A DNA stretch of 64,000 nucleotides from Epithemia pelagica (taxonomy: Eukaryota > Bacillariophyta > Bacillariophyceae > Surirellales > Surirellaceae). The stretch covers positions 124,001-188,000 of the forward strand of contig OX337229.1 of NCBI GenBank assembly GCA_946965045.2. The letters are read 5' to 3'. Both the position numbers and the translations under genes were made by a program. Below are positions 23,973 through 33,922 of the stretch, piece by piece. Under the pieces are notes generated by a model. That model did not search any database and was not told where the DNA came from. It was given only the letters and a program-made list of their open reading frames with translations. The number at the start of each line of letters is the position of its first letter. The stretch's first letter is position 1.

Positions 23973-26900
23973 ATGTCAATGACCAAGCCCAACGAAATTA
24001 CAGTTCCAACCTTCATGTGCGAGTTAGACTCACATGCCGATACATGTTGTCTTGGCCGAGGCTGTCACGTTCTGTATCAGACTGACACTGCCGATGTCAG
24101 TGATTTCACGGAAACACTGGGAAAATTGAATGAGACTCCAGTCATCACGGGTGTCCTTGCCTACGATGACCCTGAGAGCGGAGCAACCTTCTTGCTCTAC
24201 TTCCACCAAGCGCTGTACCTTCCTCAAATGGATCGTTGTCTTTTAAATCCCAATCAGATGAGAGAGGCCGGTGTTATGGTCAATGACGTCCCTTTGAAGT
24301 TTCTACCATCGACAGAACGAAATGAAAGGGCTCATGCGATCGTAGCTAAAGACTCTGAGGAAAAGGAACTTGTAATCCCAATGGACTTGCGTGGGATCAT
24401 CAGTCAGTTCAAAGTAAGAAAGCCGACCGCACACGAGATCGAGAATATGGACTCGTGCTATCGGATCGATATGACCAACGCAACACCCGAATGGCGACCA
24501 AATGACTCAGCAGCAGAATATGATGCTGATGAAAGAAAGCTTCGGGATGCGATTGTTCACGACACTATCGTAGAGAAACCTTCAAGGGATCTACAAGTTG
24601 ACTCCCTTTATTCTGTGAGAAGAATCAATGGGCGCACCATCACCATTGCCAAGACCACGCATACTCGAAAGGGGACAGTGCAGCCACAAGATTTAGCCAC
24701 ACGATGGAATATTGGACTCAAGACAGCGGAGCGCACCTTTGAAGAAACAACGCAGCTCGGAGTGCGTGACTTCAATGAACATGGTGGTTCTAAGCGTCTG
24801 AGACACACTGCCTACCAACTTCGGCACCGCCGTCTGCGAGCGGACGTATATACCGATACCTTATTTGCCGAAACAAAATCATTGGACCAACATACATGCG
24901 GTCAAATCTTTGCTACCGACTTTGGATGGGTGCATTTCGTCCCAATGCGCAAGCGAAGTGAAGCACCATCCACTCTGCCTCCTCTCTTTGACGAATATGG
25001 CATATTCAACCATATTGTCCCCGACAACGCCCCAGAGCTCACCTCTTTGGAGTTCAAGCGCGTTGCATCAAAGTATGGGTGTCGTCTCAAACCAGTGGAA
25101 GCTTGGACCCCCAATCAAAACCTCGCCGAGGCTAATATACGCGAGTTGAAACGAATCTATCGGCGAGAGATGCGTCAAAGCAATGCGCCAGCCGTGTTAT
25201 GGGACCATTGCCTTATGCTAGTGGCAGAGAGAAGATCACATACATCGCAAGCAAATGGGAATCCGCCTCCAATTCAAATCCTTACTGGCGATACTCCCGA
25301 TATATCACACTTGATCGAACACAAATGGTACGATTTTGTATGGTACAGCAATCCCGGGTTTGAAGGACGAAAGCTTGGGAGATGGCTCGGCCCCAGCCAT
25401 TCTGTCGGTCAGGCCATGTGTGCCAAAATACTGACGGAGAAGGGCAAGATCGTACATCGAACGTCCGTCTGGCCCATTACCAGGGCAGTGCAAAACGACG
25501 AGGCCTTTCGAGAGCAACGTGAACAGTTCACATCGACTCTTGGAGAAGCACTTGGTGCGAGAATGGCAGGTATCCCTGCTGAAGACAACGATGAGCCCAA
25601 GGAGGCTGATACCCCTCTATATGAGCCATACGAAGACGATGAGCAAGCTGATGTCTCCATGCCAGAAGCTGATCATTATGCTCCGGATTCCTATGACAAA
25701 TTGATAAGCGCAAAAGTCATGCTCCCCTTAGGGGATAATAAGCGAAAGGGGACTGTCAAACGTCGGAAACGAGATGCCGACGGTAAAGTGATTGGTACAG
25801 CGTCGAGCAATCCGTTGCTTGATACGAGCCTGTACGAAGTGGAATTCGACGACGGACATACGCAAGCATATGCCGCCAACATTATTGCTGAAAGCATCTT
25901 TGAGCAACTAGACGAGGAAGGGAATCGATATCGCATAATCGACGACATTCTCGACCACAAGAAAGACGCCAGCGCAATCCCAATCTCTGATGGAGAATTT
26001 GTGCTGAACGGACAAACACATAAAAAGAAGACAACGAGAGGATGGTTCCTCTGTATCCAATGGAAGGATGGGTCCACCAGCTGGGAACGGCTAAAGGACT
26101 TGAAGGAATCCTATCCACTGGAATTGGCCCAATACGCTGTCGCAAATAAGCTGGACAAGGAACCAGCCTTCAACTGGTGGGTACCTTTCACCATCAAGCG
26201 CAGTAAACGACTGATCAAGGCCGTCTCCAGTAGCAAGCGGTACATGCGTACATGGCAGAAGTACGGAGTAGAGGTACCGAAGACTGTGGAACGGGCTCTT
26301 GAGATCGACAGAGAGACCGGAACAGATTATTGGAGGAAGGCCTTGCAACTGGAAATGTCCAAGATCTTTCCTTGTATGAAGATTCTTGAGGAAGGCTCTT
26401 CCACCCCCATTGGCTACCAAACTATCCCGTGCCATATCGTCTTTGACGTTAAAATGGACTTTACACGGAAGGCTCGGTATGTAGCTGGGGGACATAAAAC
26501 GTCCGAACCAGAAGCTCCAACCTATGCAAGCGTCGTGAGCAGGGATAGTGTGCGTATTGGCTTCTTGATGGCAGCCTTGAATGGTCTTGACGTGCTAACC
26601 GCGGACATTGCCGGTGCCTACTTAAATGCACCATGTCTCGAGAAGGTCTGCACGGTTTGCGGATTGGAATTTGGTCCAGAATACAAAGGTCGTATAGCCA
26701 TCATTACCAGGGCTCTTTATGGCTTAAAGACAAGCGCTTATGCATGGCGCGAGCTGTTATCAACGACATTACAGACAGATCTCGGATACAAGCCTTGCAG
26801 AGCTGATCCAGACGTCTATATCCGACCCTCCACCAAGGCTGATGGCATGCGATATTACGAAATGCTTTTTGTCTATACGGATGATATTTTGGTGGTGTCG

Positions 26901-27953
26901 CATAAGCCGCAAGAGACGCTTACTATGCTGGATCATCACTACCTATTGAAGCCTGATTCCATTGGAATACCGAAGATCTATCTCGGTAATCAAGTCGAAC
27001 AATATGACATAAACAATGATGCGAGTCAACGGTGCTGGGCCCTTAGTTCGAACAAATATGCCAAGGCCGCTATCCAAAACGTATCAGACTGGCTGGAAGA
27101 ACACGGGCGAAAGTTGAAAACACGAGTATCAACCGTTTTGCCAAGTGGCTATCGCCCAGAAATGGACGTAAGTCCGTATTGTGACGATGAACTCCTGTCC
27201 TTTTATCAACAACAACTTGGAGTACTACGGTGGTTGGTTGAATTGGGACGCATCGACATCACAACAGAAGTTTCGATGCTTGCTGCCTTTCTAGCAGGAC
27301 CAAGAGAAGGACACGTGGAGGCAATGCTGCATCTCTTCGCGTACCTAAAATTTCACGATCGTTCTCGATTGGTATTGGACCCGTCGTACATTGAGCACGG
27401 GGACGAACCCATGGGGGATTGGACAGCATTCTACCCCAATGCGAAGGAAGAAGTTCCATTAGACGCACCAGAGCCATTGGGCAACCCTCTACAAATGACT
27501 TGTTTCGTTGACTCCGATCACGCCGGCGACTTACTAACGCGACGATCCAGAACTGGAGTTCTTATCTACCTAAATCGGTCACCCATATTGTGGTACAGCA
27601 AGAAGCAGACCAGTGTGGAGACTTCTACTTTTGGTTCTGAGTTCATGGCCCTCAAAGTGGGCATCGAAATGTTACGAGGTCTACGTTATAAACTACGAAT
27701 GATGGGAATACCACTCGATGGACACGCACATGTCCGTTGTGATAACATGTCAGTGGTGTCCAATAGCTCGAAGCCAGAATCAACATTGAAGAAGAAGTCG
27801 AATGCAGTTGCATACCATTACGTTCGAGAAAATGTGGCAAATGGAGTGTGTCGTATTGCCTATGAGCCATCCACAACTAATTTGGCTGATCTCTTGACGA
27901 AGGTCCAAACAGGACCAGAACGAACAAGACTTGCTGGAATGATCTTGTTTTGA
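23973..27953 (+). CDS. pol: Copia retroelement Pol polyprotein
   Basis: 1326 residues from the first ATG after the gag stop, in the same frame as gag. Protease: ELDSHADTCCLG with D19 of the DSH/DSG active site. Integrase: Asp in VYTDTLFAET, Asp in IVPDNAPELT and Glu in NLAEANIREL form the DDE triad. A segment near residues 690-725 (GWFLCIQWKDGSTSWERL) looks chromodomain-like. Reverse transcriptase: VLTADIAGAYLNAP supplies one Asp and FVYTDDILVVS the YxDD box, as YTDD. RNase H: CFVDSDHAGD, TSTFGSEFMAL and VRCDNMSVV carry the D-E-D residues. The order matches Ty1/copia. No internal stop or frameshift is seen. Translation probably depends on reading through the UGA that ends gag. Confidence 0.9.
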   Translation: MSMTKPNEITVPTFMCELDSHADTCCLGRGCHVLYQTDTADVSDFTETLGKLNETPVITGVLAYDDPESGATFLLYFHQALYLPQMDRCLLNPNQMREAGVMVNDVPLKFLPSTERNERAHAIVAKDSEEKELVIPMDLRGIISQFKVRKPTAHEIENMDSCYRIDMTNATPEWRPNDSAAEYDADERKLRDAIVHDTIVEKPSRDLQVDSLYSVRRINGRTITIAKTTHTRKGTVQPQDLATRWNIGLKTAERTFEETTQLGVRDFNEHGGSKRLRHTAYQLRHRRLRADVYTDTLFAETKSLDQHTCGQIFATDFGWVHFVPMRKRSEAPSTLPPLFDEYGIFNHIVPDNAPELTSLEFKRVASKYGCRLKPVEAWTPNQNLAEANIRELKRIYRREMRQSNAPAVLWDHCLMLVAERRSHTSQANGNPPPIQILTGDTPDISHLIEHKWYDFVWYSNPGFEGRKLGRWLGPSHSVGQAMCAKILTEKGKIVHRTSVWPITRAVQNDEAFREQREQFTSTLGEALGARMAGIPAEDNDEPKEADTPLYEPYEDDEQADVSMPEADHYAPDSYDKLISAKVMLPLGDNKRKGTVKRRKRDADGKVIGTASSNPLLDTSLYEVEFDDGHTQAYAANIIAESIFEQLDEEGNRYRIIDDILDHKKDASAIPISDGEFVLNGQTHKKKTTRGWFLCIQWKDGSTSWERLKDLKESYPLELAQYAVANKLDKEPAFNWWVPFTIKRSKRLIKAVSSSKRYMRTWQKYGVEVPKTVERALEIDRETGTDYWRKALQLEMSKIFPCMKILEEGSSTPIGYQTIPCHIVFDVKMDFTRKARYVAGGHKTSEPEAPTYASVVSRDSVRIGFLMAALNGLDVLTADIAGAYLNAPCLEKVCTVCGLEFGPEYKGRIAIITRALYGLKTSAYAWRELLSTTLQTDLGYKPCRADPDVYIRPSTKADGMRYYEMLFVYTDDILVVSHKPQETLTMLDHHYLLKPDSIGIPKIYLGNQVEQYDINNDASQRCWALSSNKYAKAAIQNVSDWLEEHGRKLKTRVSTVLPSGYRPEMDVSPYCDDELLSFYQQQLGVLRWLVELGRIDITTEVSMLAAFLAGPREGHVEAMLHLFAYLKFHDRSRLVLDPSYIEHGDEPMGDWTAFYPNAKEEVPLDAPEPLGNPLQMTCFVDSDHAGDLLTRRSRTGVLIYLNRSPILWYSKKQTSVETSTFGSEFMALKVGIEMLRGLRYKLRMMGIPLDGHAHVRCDNMSVVSNSSKPESTLKKKSNAVAYHYVRENVANGVCRIAYEPSTTNLADLLTKVQTGPERTRLAGMILF

Positions 27954-28084
27954 GTACGTTTCCCGCCGCCTGGAAAGGGTCAGGGTACGTCCTGCACTCA
28001 TATGAGTCTCTAAAAGCAGGTTTATGTTACACGAAGAAAGGAGTGATGGAGGATGCACAATTCACTCGAAGATCATAGCGAACG

Positions 28085-28101
28085 AGAAATTGTGAGGGGA
28101 C
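28085..28101 (+). promoter_or_regulatory. Candidate polypurine tract
   Basis: GAAATTGTGAGGGGACC, purine-rich and directly before the 3' LTR, in the position where plus-strand priming occurs. Confidence 0.5.
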
Positions 28102-28214
28102 CAAGAAGCGCGACCGATATTGAGCGAATTTTAAGCGAATAGCTAACCCCATGAGGGGCAACCGGTCTAGGTCTCACTTGTAGAATTTTCCTCTGTAAAC
28201 GATGGCGTAATTTG
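28102..28214 (+). repeat. 3' LTR (113 bp)
   Basis: Identical to the 5' LTR and followed by TCCG, which repeats the four bases before the 5' LTR. Confidence 0.85.
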
Positions 28215-28611
28215 TCCGGATCAAACTTCTGCCCACCTCAGGCCCTAATCGGAAAACCGGTCAAACTGAATGGGCCTCATGAATGTTGCTCTTCATGAGC
28301 GACGCATCGTACCGCATCGGTCAAGAAGGGATCGACGGACGAACGATGACCAAGTAAACGCACCCAAAGAGTTCCTGGAAGATTCAGTTGTGTTGGGACG
28401 GTCATTGGATGACCGACCCAACAAAGTTTCAACAATCATAAAGTACTTTAATATAATGTTATCAGGTTGATGAACGAGACAGGAACGCTGAAGTGTTGCG
28501 ATTGCTTGGAAGAGAGAGGATGAAGTACCCAACACGCGACACGAAGAATTTACGAGAGAGACAAAAACCAATCCGAACTCGGTCTCATAATTTCTCCGAT
28601 GTTCATGGCAA
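28215..28611. other. Intergenic before the globin gene
   Basis: No gene or repeat recognised. Includes the probable globin promoter and 5' leader. Confidence 0.4.
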
Positions 28612-29444
28612 ATGGCAAACCACAACAACCCTGCCACAATTCAAACCAACATCAAGATACAAACCGTGCCAAAACCCAAGAATACAAGCATGAAAGCCTA
28701 TACCTTTGAGGATTTGGATCTGGTATTGACCACATGGAATACTGCCAAAGATGAAACCAAGAACTTTTACGACGAGTTTGGGATGCACTGTATGGAACGG
28801 TACGTAAAAGGCTCAGAACAAAGGCTGGAAGAACATGATGTAATCCTGATCCTGGTGGATCTCACATGTCTTTTTGTCTCCTCCTTCTGGACCAAACGCA
28901 ATGACGACCCTACAGATTGTTGGAATTGGAACCAAGCGTGAAGCAAGCCTTTGGTTGCAAAAGCGAATCCGATGTTGTATCGTGCGACATTGTTTCGTGT
29001 CATGGCACCTTGTTTGCCACGGTATTGGACACGATGTTGCACATGTTGGGTCCGGCGCCGGAAGACGACAATGTCACGACACCTCTGTTGCACCAAATGG
29101 GTCGTCATCATGCCGCCATGGGCATTGTCGCACCGTCCTGGTTTGAGGCCATGGGACATGCCATTGTGCAGGCCCTGGAAACACTCTTGCAATCAATGGA
29201 TCGTCCTCGCACGTCATTCTGTACATCCTTGACACTGCGAGAAATTCGTGCCTGGCAAACCGTGTATGCGGCTCTCTCGTCCGAAATGCTCCAAGCCATG
29301 GGACCCATCGATGATGATGAGGAAGATGAAGACGAAGACGAGGAAGAATCCATCTCTGTTCGTCAAGAGCAGCAACCGTATGTGCAGAGAGTATCGATCC
29401 AAGACACTGTCGAGGAAACCATTTCGATACGACGAGGACGGTAA
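28612..29444 (+). CDS. Single-domain globin, one intron, acidic tail
   Basis: Exons 28612-28799 and 28916-29444, joined across a 116-bp intron (GTACGT...CTACAG). The join restores CMER/LLELEPSVKQAFG, the globin A-to-C region, and gives 238 residues. TFEDLDLVLTTWNTAKD is the A helix. CHGTLFATVLDTMLHML is the E-helix region, with a His in the distal-like position. MGRHHAAMGIVAPSWFEAMGHAI contains the proximal F8 His environment. LTLREIRAWQTVYAALSSEM is the terminal H helix. A run of Asp/Glu after the fold (DDDEEDEDEDEEE) is unusual for a globin. It should bind haem and O2 or NO; the role is unknown. Start is the ATG at 28612, though MKAYTF at 28690 is possible. Confidence 0.8.
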
Positions 29445-29796
29445 TACTGATGTGGCTCACACTATCATGTCGTCATTCTCTTTGGGAGGAACACATAATG
29501 CCACAGTGCTTCTGCGATCGTTGACACAATTCTCTTTTTGTTTGAAACAAGAGAAGAAATGATTTGGTTTCAGAGATTTTGAAAAAGCTGTCTACCTGTA
29601 TAAATGCTACTAGAAATAATAGAGGAAGGCTTTTGGAACGTTTTGTTTTGACTGTATCAACGTGCAATGTATTATATTTTGTATCGAATGAAACGCCTCA
29701 TTCGGAGACGGGCAGGTACATTTTGGCCACGTCCTGACGAAATAGATTGAAAGAGAACGCATGAGTGAGTATACTACTTTGTGGGGAGCAACAAGT
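29445..29796. other. Convergent 3' space between globin and NiSOD
   Basis: AT-rich; holds both 3' ends. Nothing else seen. Confidence 0.4.
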
Positions 29797-30372
29797 CTAG
29801 GAACCAACGCCAACGGTACGTACGTCAATGGCATGATCCAAGGCATTGCATGCCACCTTGGCATTCATGGATTGTTTGGCCTGGACGGCACATTGCAACA
29901 GTGCATGATGGGCCTGGAGGGCATCCCTACAATCCTGCTCCGTGGAAAAGACACCGTGCGACTTGACGCGTTGACACAAGCCATAATTGCAGACTGTATC
30001 GATAGTCTTTTGACAATGTTCTTCCTTGGTGACAATCCATCGAATCAGTTGATTCATGGCCGTGACATCCCCTCGTTTCTTGTTTATTTTCTGGCACGAC
30101 ACCATGGCCTTGCGAATCGTCGTGGCCGATTGTCGTAATTCGGCAACCATGGCTGGATCGTCAAAAATACCACACGGAACTTGACAATGTCCGCCCCGCC
30201 AGTGTAGACCCCAACGGCGTTGTTGTTGTCGTTGTTGTGGCTGCTGCTGCTGGCGTGGTGCAAGGCGGAGCGACCAGCATGGGAGAGACGATGCCTCCAC
30301 TGCCGTACTGGATGTACCAATTCCAATCGAGACGAGCAGGAGTAGTACAAGAACGTGAATGGGAGAAGCCAT
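29797..30372 (-). CDS. sodN: Secreted/organellar nickel superoxide dismutase
   Basis: 191 residues from the ATG at 30372 (MASPIHVLVLLLLVSIGIG), chosen because it begins a classic signal peptide; the frame is open upstream to 30657 with in-frame ATGs at 30393 and 30441. After a Gln/Arg-rich propeptide of about 35 residues comes HCQVPCGIFDD, the nickel hook of NiSOD (HCxxPCGxY). The ninth position is Phe here instead of the usual Tyr. In the family the His must become N-terminal by proteolysis to coordinate Ni together with the two Cys, so cleavage before H62 is expected. The following helical part has LIRWIVTKEEHCQKTIDTV and LQAHHALLQCAVQAKQSM, matching the NiSOD four-helix bundle. It would convert superoxide to O2 and H2O2. 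The mature part is about 130 residues, near the family length of about 117. A poly-Gln insert lies in the propeptide. Confidence 0.85.
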   Translation of the reverse strand: MASPIHVLVLLLLVSIGIGTSSTAVEASSLPCWSLRLAPRQQQQPQQRQQQRRWGLHWRGGHCQVPCGIFDDPAMVAELRQSATTIRKAMVSCQKINKKRGDVTAMNQLIRWIVTKEEHCQKTIDTVCNYGLCQRVKSHGVFSTEQDCRDALQAHHALLQCAVQAKQSMNAKVACNALDHAIDVRTVGVGS

Positions 30373-31157
30373 GCACCACGAGTGCGACTGCATCCTTCTT
30401 CTTGTGTATGACTCGTTCGAGGATGCTACCGTCCCAACCATGATGCGAGTATGGTCACCGTGACACCAATTGATTTGGATGGCAGAGCCACAAAACTCCA
30501 CAATGGCAGACACTCGCTCTCCAATCGGAAACCCTCGAGTTACCAATCGGTCGACTAGTTGACTCTCTCGAGTCTGGTTTCTTCTACAACGCCTTCTTCC
30601 TTTGAATACTACCGTTGTACGACAAACCAAGTGTCGGCTGCCAATCGAAAGATCCACATATCTTCCAAAAAAAGATTCTCTCGAGAAGGCTAATGTCTCT
30701 TGGCGCGATCGAAATGCCGTTTTAAGGTCGCTTGTAGATCGCGTTTATCAGCGCATCATAACCTATCGAAACTATCCACTGGCGAATGGCATGCGGTGTA
30801 CTCTAACTAGAGTAGGTAGATCCACAGTCCATACTAGGAGTACTCTTGTGGAGCACAAAAACCATCGTCTTCCATTCAAGGTATAATGCTAATATGTAGA
30901 TTAATGTATTTCGATCAATGCCGTTCCGGCAGTGTCGATCTATGTAGAGAGGTACGTTCCAGTGTTTCCTCCGAATAGTATAGTGTGCTTGGTGTGGTCC
31001 CCACAAGGAGTTGGAATGGACCATGTCGAAAACAAAAGAGGCACTCCCAGGCCACTTTAGGTTCTCCAGCAATGTGTTTGTACAAGCAGATTACGGATAA
31101 TGGAGCATTGTACGACCGTGTAATCTTGGAGAGCTGCCCACGCGCTTTTTTACCTCG
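30373..31157. other. Intergenic upstream of NiSOD
   Basis: NiSOD promoter side and the 3' end of the 31158 gene. No further gene recognised. Confidence 0.4.
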
Positions 31158-32675
31158 TTAGTAGGACGCCGCCGCCGCCGCGGCAACCACTTGTGCACTC
31201 GACGATGCTTGTCCGACAAATTGTGCCAAACGTCGCGAGGGTGCCGAAATGGCTTGACATTTTCGGCGTCGCAGTTGCCACAATTCGTCGACCGTCAAGT
31301 GGGGATACCGGGCCGGTGTCACGTCAGAGTGGACGACCCGCCACAAGGCTTTCCATTGCGCATGCTTTTTCAATACCTTGTGGTGGTGGTTGGTGTCGTT
31401 GGACAAAGAGGTTGTTTGGGTCGAGACGGCGGCCAAGGAAAGCGCCAATCGTTGGACCAATCCAGTCCGAGGGACTGTCGATTGCAAATGCATTCGAAAG
31501 TCATCCAGTAACCGAGGATCCATCTCCACGACCGCTTCTTCTTCTTCCTCGTCGTCCTCACAATTGTGGGTCTCCTTGGTTGGGTGTGATTTCGGGTCGT
31601 CCTTGTCGTCACTTGTAGTCTTGATGTTGTTGGTGCTTCCAGTCTTTTGTTTCGAGTTTTCTCCTCCCTGCACGGCACATTGGTAGACTTGCAACAAGAC
31701 ACTGGGATAGGAGGATGGATCGAGAAGGGCAGCGCCTTGTCCATATTCCATCCAGACCAATTTGCGCACCTTTTCATAGGCTTGGACGGAATCGAAATGT
31801 TTCATGGTATTGCATTCGGCCGTGGAATACCACAAGACGGATTCGGTTGTCGTAGAAGTAGTAGTCTTCGTAGAATCGTCGTCCTGGTCGTCGGTTGCAG
31901 TTGGAATCACGGTCACTTGTGGGTCAAACGAGACGACACGTGGCCCATTTCGGCTGAGGCAACTACTACTGTTGCTTCGCATGGTGGAGGACGACGAATC
32001 GTCCAAACCGACAGTTTCCGAGTCCTTCGTTTGGTTCTGTTTCTTGGTTTTCTGTTTCGTTTGCTTGGGCTTTTCGGATGGAATGCGACGAATCTTGTTG
32101 TTGTTGTTGTTGTTCTTGCGTGGCTCCTGTTTTTTACTGGACGTGGACTTGGTACTGTTCGTTGCGTCCTTGGGTTTGTTCTTGTTGTTGCTGTTCGGAT
32201 TGCTTGCTTTCAAGGGTCGCAATCGAGAGAGCGACAGCAAGGAGGAGGAGGACGAGGAGAGTTCGGACGCTACTGCTTTGGAAGGACTGGTGGCTGTTGT
32301 ATCCAAAAGACTGCTGTTGTGATTGTCGTTCTGTTGGCCATTGCTCATGATGCTACTCGGACCATTGGAACTATGGCAACTGGACCATGCCGTACTCCAG
32401 GACGAACAAGATTCATCATCATCGTAGTCAACATCATCCTCATTGCCGTTGTGAGGATTCTGTCGTCGTGAGATCAACAATCCTCGTCCTCGCCGGCGGT
32501 GACGACGTTGACTGGACCGTCCGGCCAGAGACGACAAAAAGGTAAGTCGACGGTTCGGTTCCGAGGACAAGGACAAGCCATCATCGAGGACCAGAGAACG
32601 CTTGGATTGGTACGGAGACAAGGTCACGGGCGAAATGGGAACATGAGCAGGAAGAGAACAACGAGGAGAATGCAT
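31158..32675 (-). CDS. Unnamed diatom-type family protein (VVSFDP / WYS motif), paralogue of 33923 gene
   Basis: 505 residues from the ATG at 32675 (MHSPRCSLPAHVPISP); the open frame extends to 32822 through a Gln run that looks like leader sequence. The first 270 residues are Ser/Lys/Asn-rich and disordered. The conserved part starts with RVVSFDPQVTVIP, then VLWYSTAECNTMKHFDSV, a helical segment WMEYGQGAALLDPSSY, MDPRLLDDFRMHLQST.PRTGL, and ends with RRRKCQAISAPSRRLAQFVGQ. The same blocks in the same order occur in the divergent gene at 33923. No enzyme motif, membrane segment or targeting peptide is evident. I cannot name a function. The two genes are head to head across 1.2 kb, which fits an inverted local duplication. 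Confidence 0.65.
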   Translation of the reverse strand: MHSPRCSLPAHVPISPVTLSPYQSKRSLVLDDGLSLSSEPNRRLTFLSSLAGRSSQRRHRRRGRGLLISRRQNPHNGNEDDVDYDDDESCSSWSTAWSSCHSSNGPSSIMSNGQQNDNHNSSLLDTTATSPSKAVASELSSSSSSLLSLSRLRPLKASNPNSNNKNKPKDATNSTKSTSSKKQEPRKNNNNNNKIRRIPSEKPKQTKQKTKKQNQTKDSETVGLDDSSSSTMRSNSSSCLSRNGPRVVSFDPQVTVIPTATDDQDDDSTKTTTSTTTESVLWYSTAECNTMKHFDSVQAYEKVRKLVWMEYGQGAALLDPSSYPSVLLQVYQCAVQGGENSKQKTGSTNNIKTTSDDKDDPKSHPTKETHNCEDDEEEEEAVVEMDPRLLDDFRMHLQSTVPRTGLVQRLALSLAAVSTQTTSLSNDTNHHHKVLKKHAQWKALWRVVHSDVTPARYPHLTVDELWQLRRRKCQAISAPSRRLAQFVGQASSSAQVVAAAAAASY

Positions 32676-33922
32676 TTTGAGGAGCCAACAACCCACAAAA
32701 GAGCAAGACGATGGTGATTGGAATTGTTGTTGTTGTTGTTGTTGTTGTTGTATGTGTGTCTGGGGGAAATGCAAACCAGAACAGATTACTATCAATGGCG
32801 ACAAACACCGACAAACAAACACAATCTAAGTGGTGTCTCGGAATACGGAAAAAGCGTCGTCTCGAAACAAAGAACAGGAAATCGGCCGCTCACTCTCTCT
32901 TTCTTGTCGTGGAATCTATTTTACTGTGAGTTGATTATTTTTGTGGGAGGAGGAATCCGTACAAACTACTACTACTTGGCGGGGCCTCTTTGGAACTCGT
33001 TCAGCAGTCCTATGTGCCTCCCCTTCCAATCTCCCAGGAAAGGATTAATTGAAAATTGAAAAGACGAATGGTGCTCGTTCCATACTGTAGATATCGCATC
33101 GGTATCTGTTATAATAGAGTATAGAATGATACTTTTATCTGATGAAAAGCTCGTTGGGACCCCCACGACGAAGGAAGATCCGTCGCTTATTACTTCGCAG
33201 AAATTAAGCTGCTGTCCAAACAAGTCGTGGACTTGTTGGCTGGGATAGTTTATAGTCGAGTACAATTTTACACAATCTCACTTTGTCCCAGCACGAATCA
33301 GGCATCCTGTCTTGCTCACTCCCACTACGCAGAGTGCGAACGCAGCGAGTCGACCCAACACTCATCTCGCCGCTCAAGGTGTCCGAGCTTGTCGCACATT
33401 GCATCGCACACCGTTGGAAAGCGACTCTTGCGTGCTTCGACACTTGTCTTGTGCATCTCCACTCTCCACTGTTCCGACATTCCCTTGTGTTCCGGATTTA
33501 CGGGTGAGAAACAATTAGGCCCGACAAGCTTTGCCCATACGATTTTCCCCCAAGCCCCGCCAGCTGGTCTCTCGACAAAGAGTTAACAAAGAATGCCTGG
33601 ATCCTTACGTAGGCAATAATAGTCGGATAGCAAACAGAGCTTAGTTGACACAAAGAGATCTGTCATCTTGACAATTGCCTTTCTCCCAATCAAGACAGGT
33701 GCCAAGCCATTCTGCAATAGCTTTCCCTACAGAATAATTTCCGACTAGAGTCATTGAGATGTGATCTATCTCTACCCTACCAGATCCGAAAAGATATTGC
33801 GACCATGTCTCCAACGGTTCTCCTTGGTGGACACAATTTGCAAGTCCACAATTTGATTTGTGTGTCTTTTTTATGACATAGAAGTTTCGAGATTCCAAAG
33901 ATCCAACAAACAAACAACCACC
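32676..33922. other. Space between divergent paralogues
   Basis: Includes a (TTG)n run at about 32723-32750 in the leader of the minus-strand gene. No credible gene in the rest; serves two divergent promoters. Confidence 0.45.

Larger units (their letters stand above)
21980..28214 (+). mobile_element. Copia-type LTR retrotransposon, apparently intact
   Basis: A 6235-bp element with identical 113-bp direct repeats at both ends, a gag gene and a pol gene in protease-integrase-RT-RNase H order, which defines Ty1/copia. The flanking bases TCCG (21976-21979 and 28215-28218) form a 4-bp direct repeat exactly outside the two LTRs. Identical LTRs and open frames point to a recent insertion. The LTR termini CAAG...TTTG are not the usual TG...CA. 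Confidence 0.9.

Noticed and set aside
23955-23975. Programmed frameshift between gag and pol
   Set aside because: Both genes are in the same reading frame, so stop readthrough, not a frameshift, is required.
31647-32471. 274-codon plus-strand ORF
   Set aside because: Antisense of the 31158 gene, which has conserved blocks matched in its paralogue.
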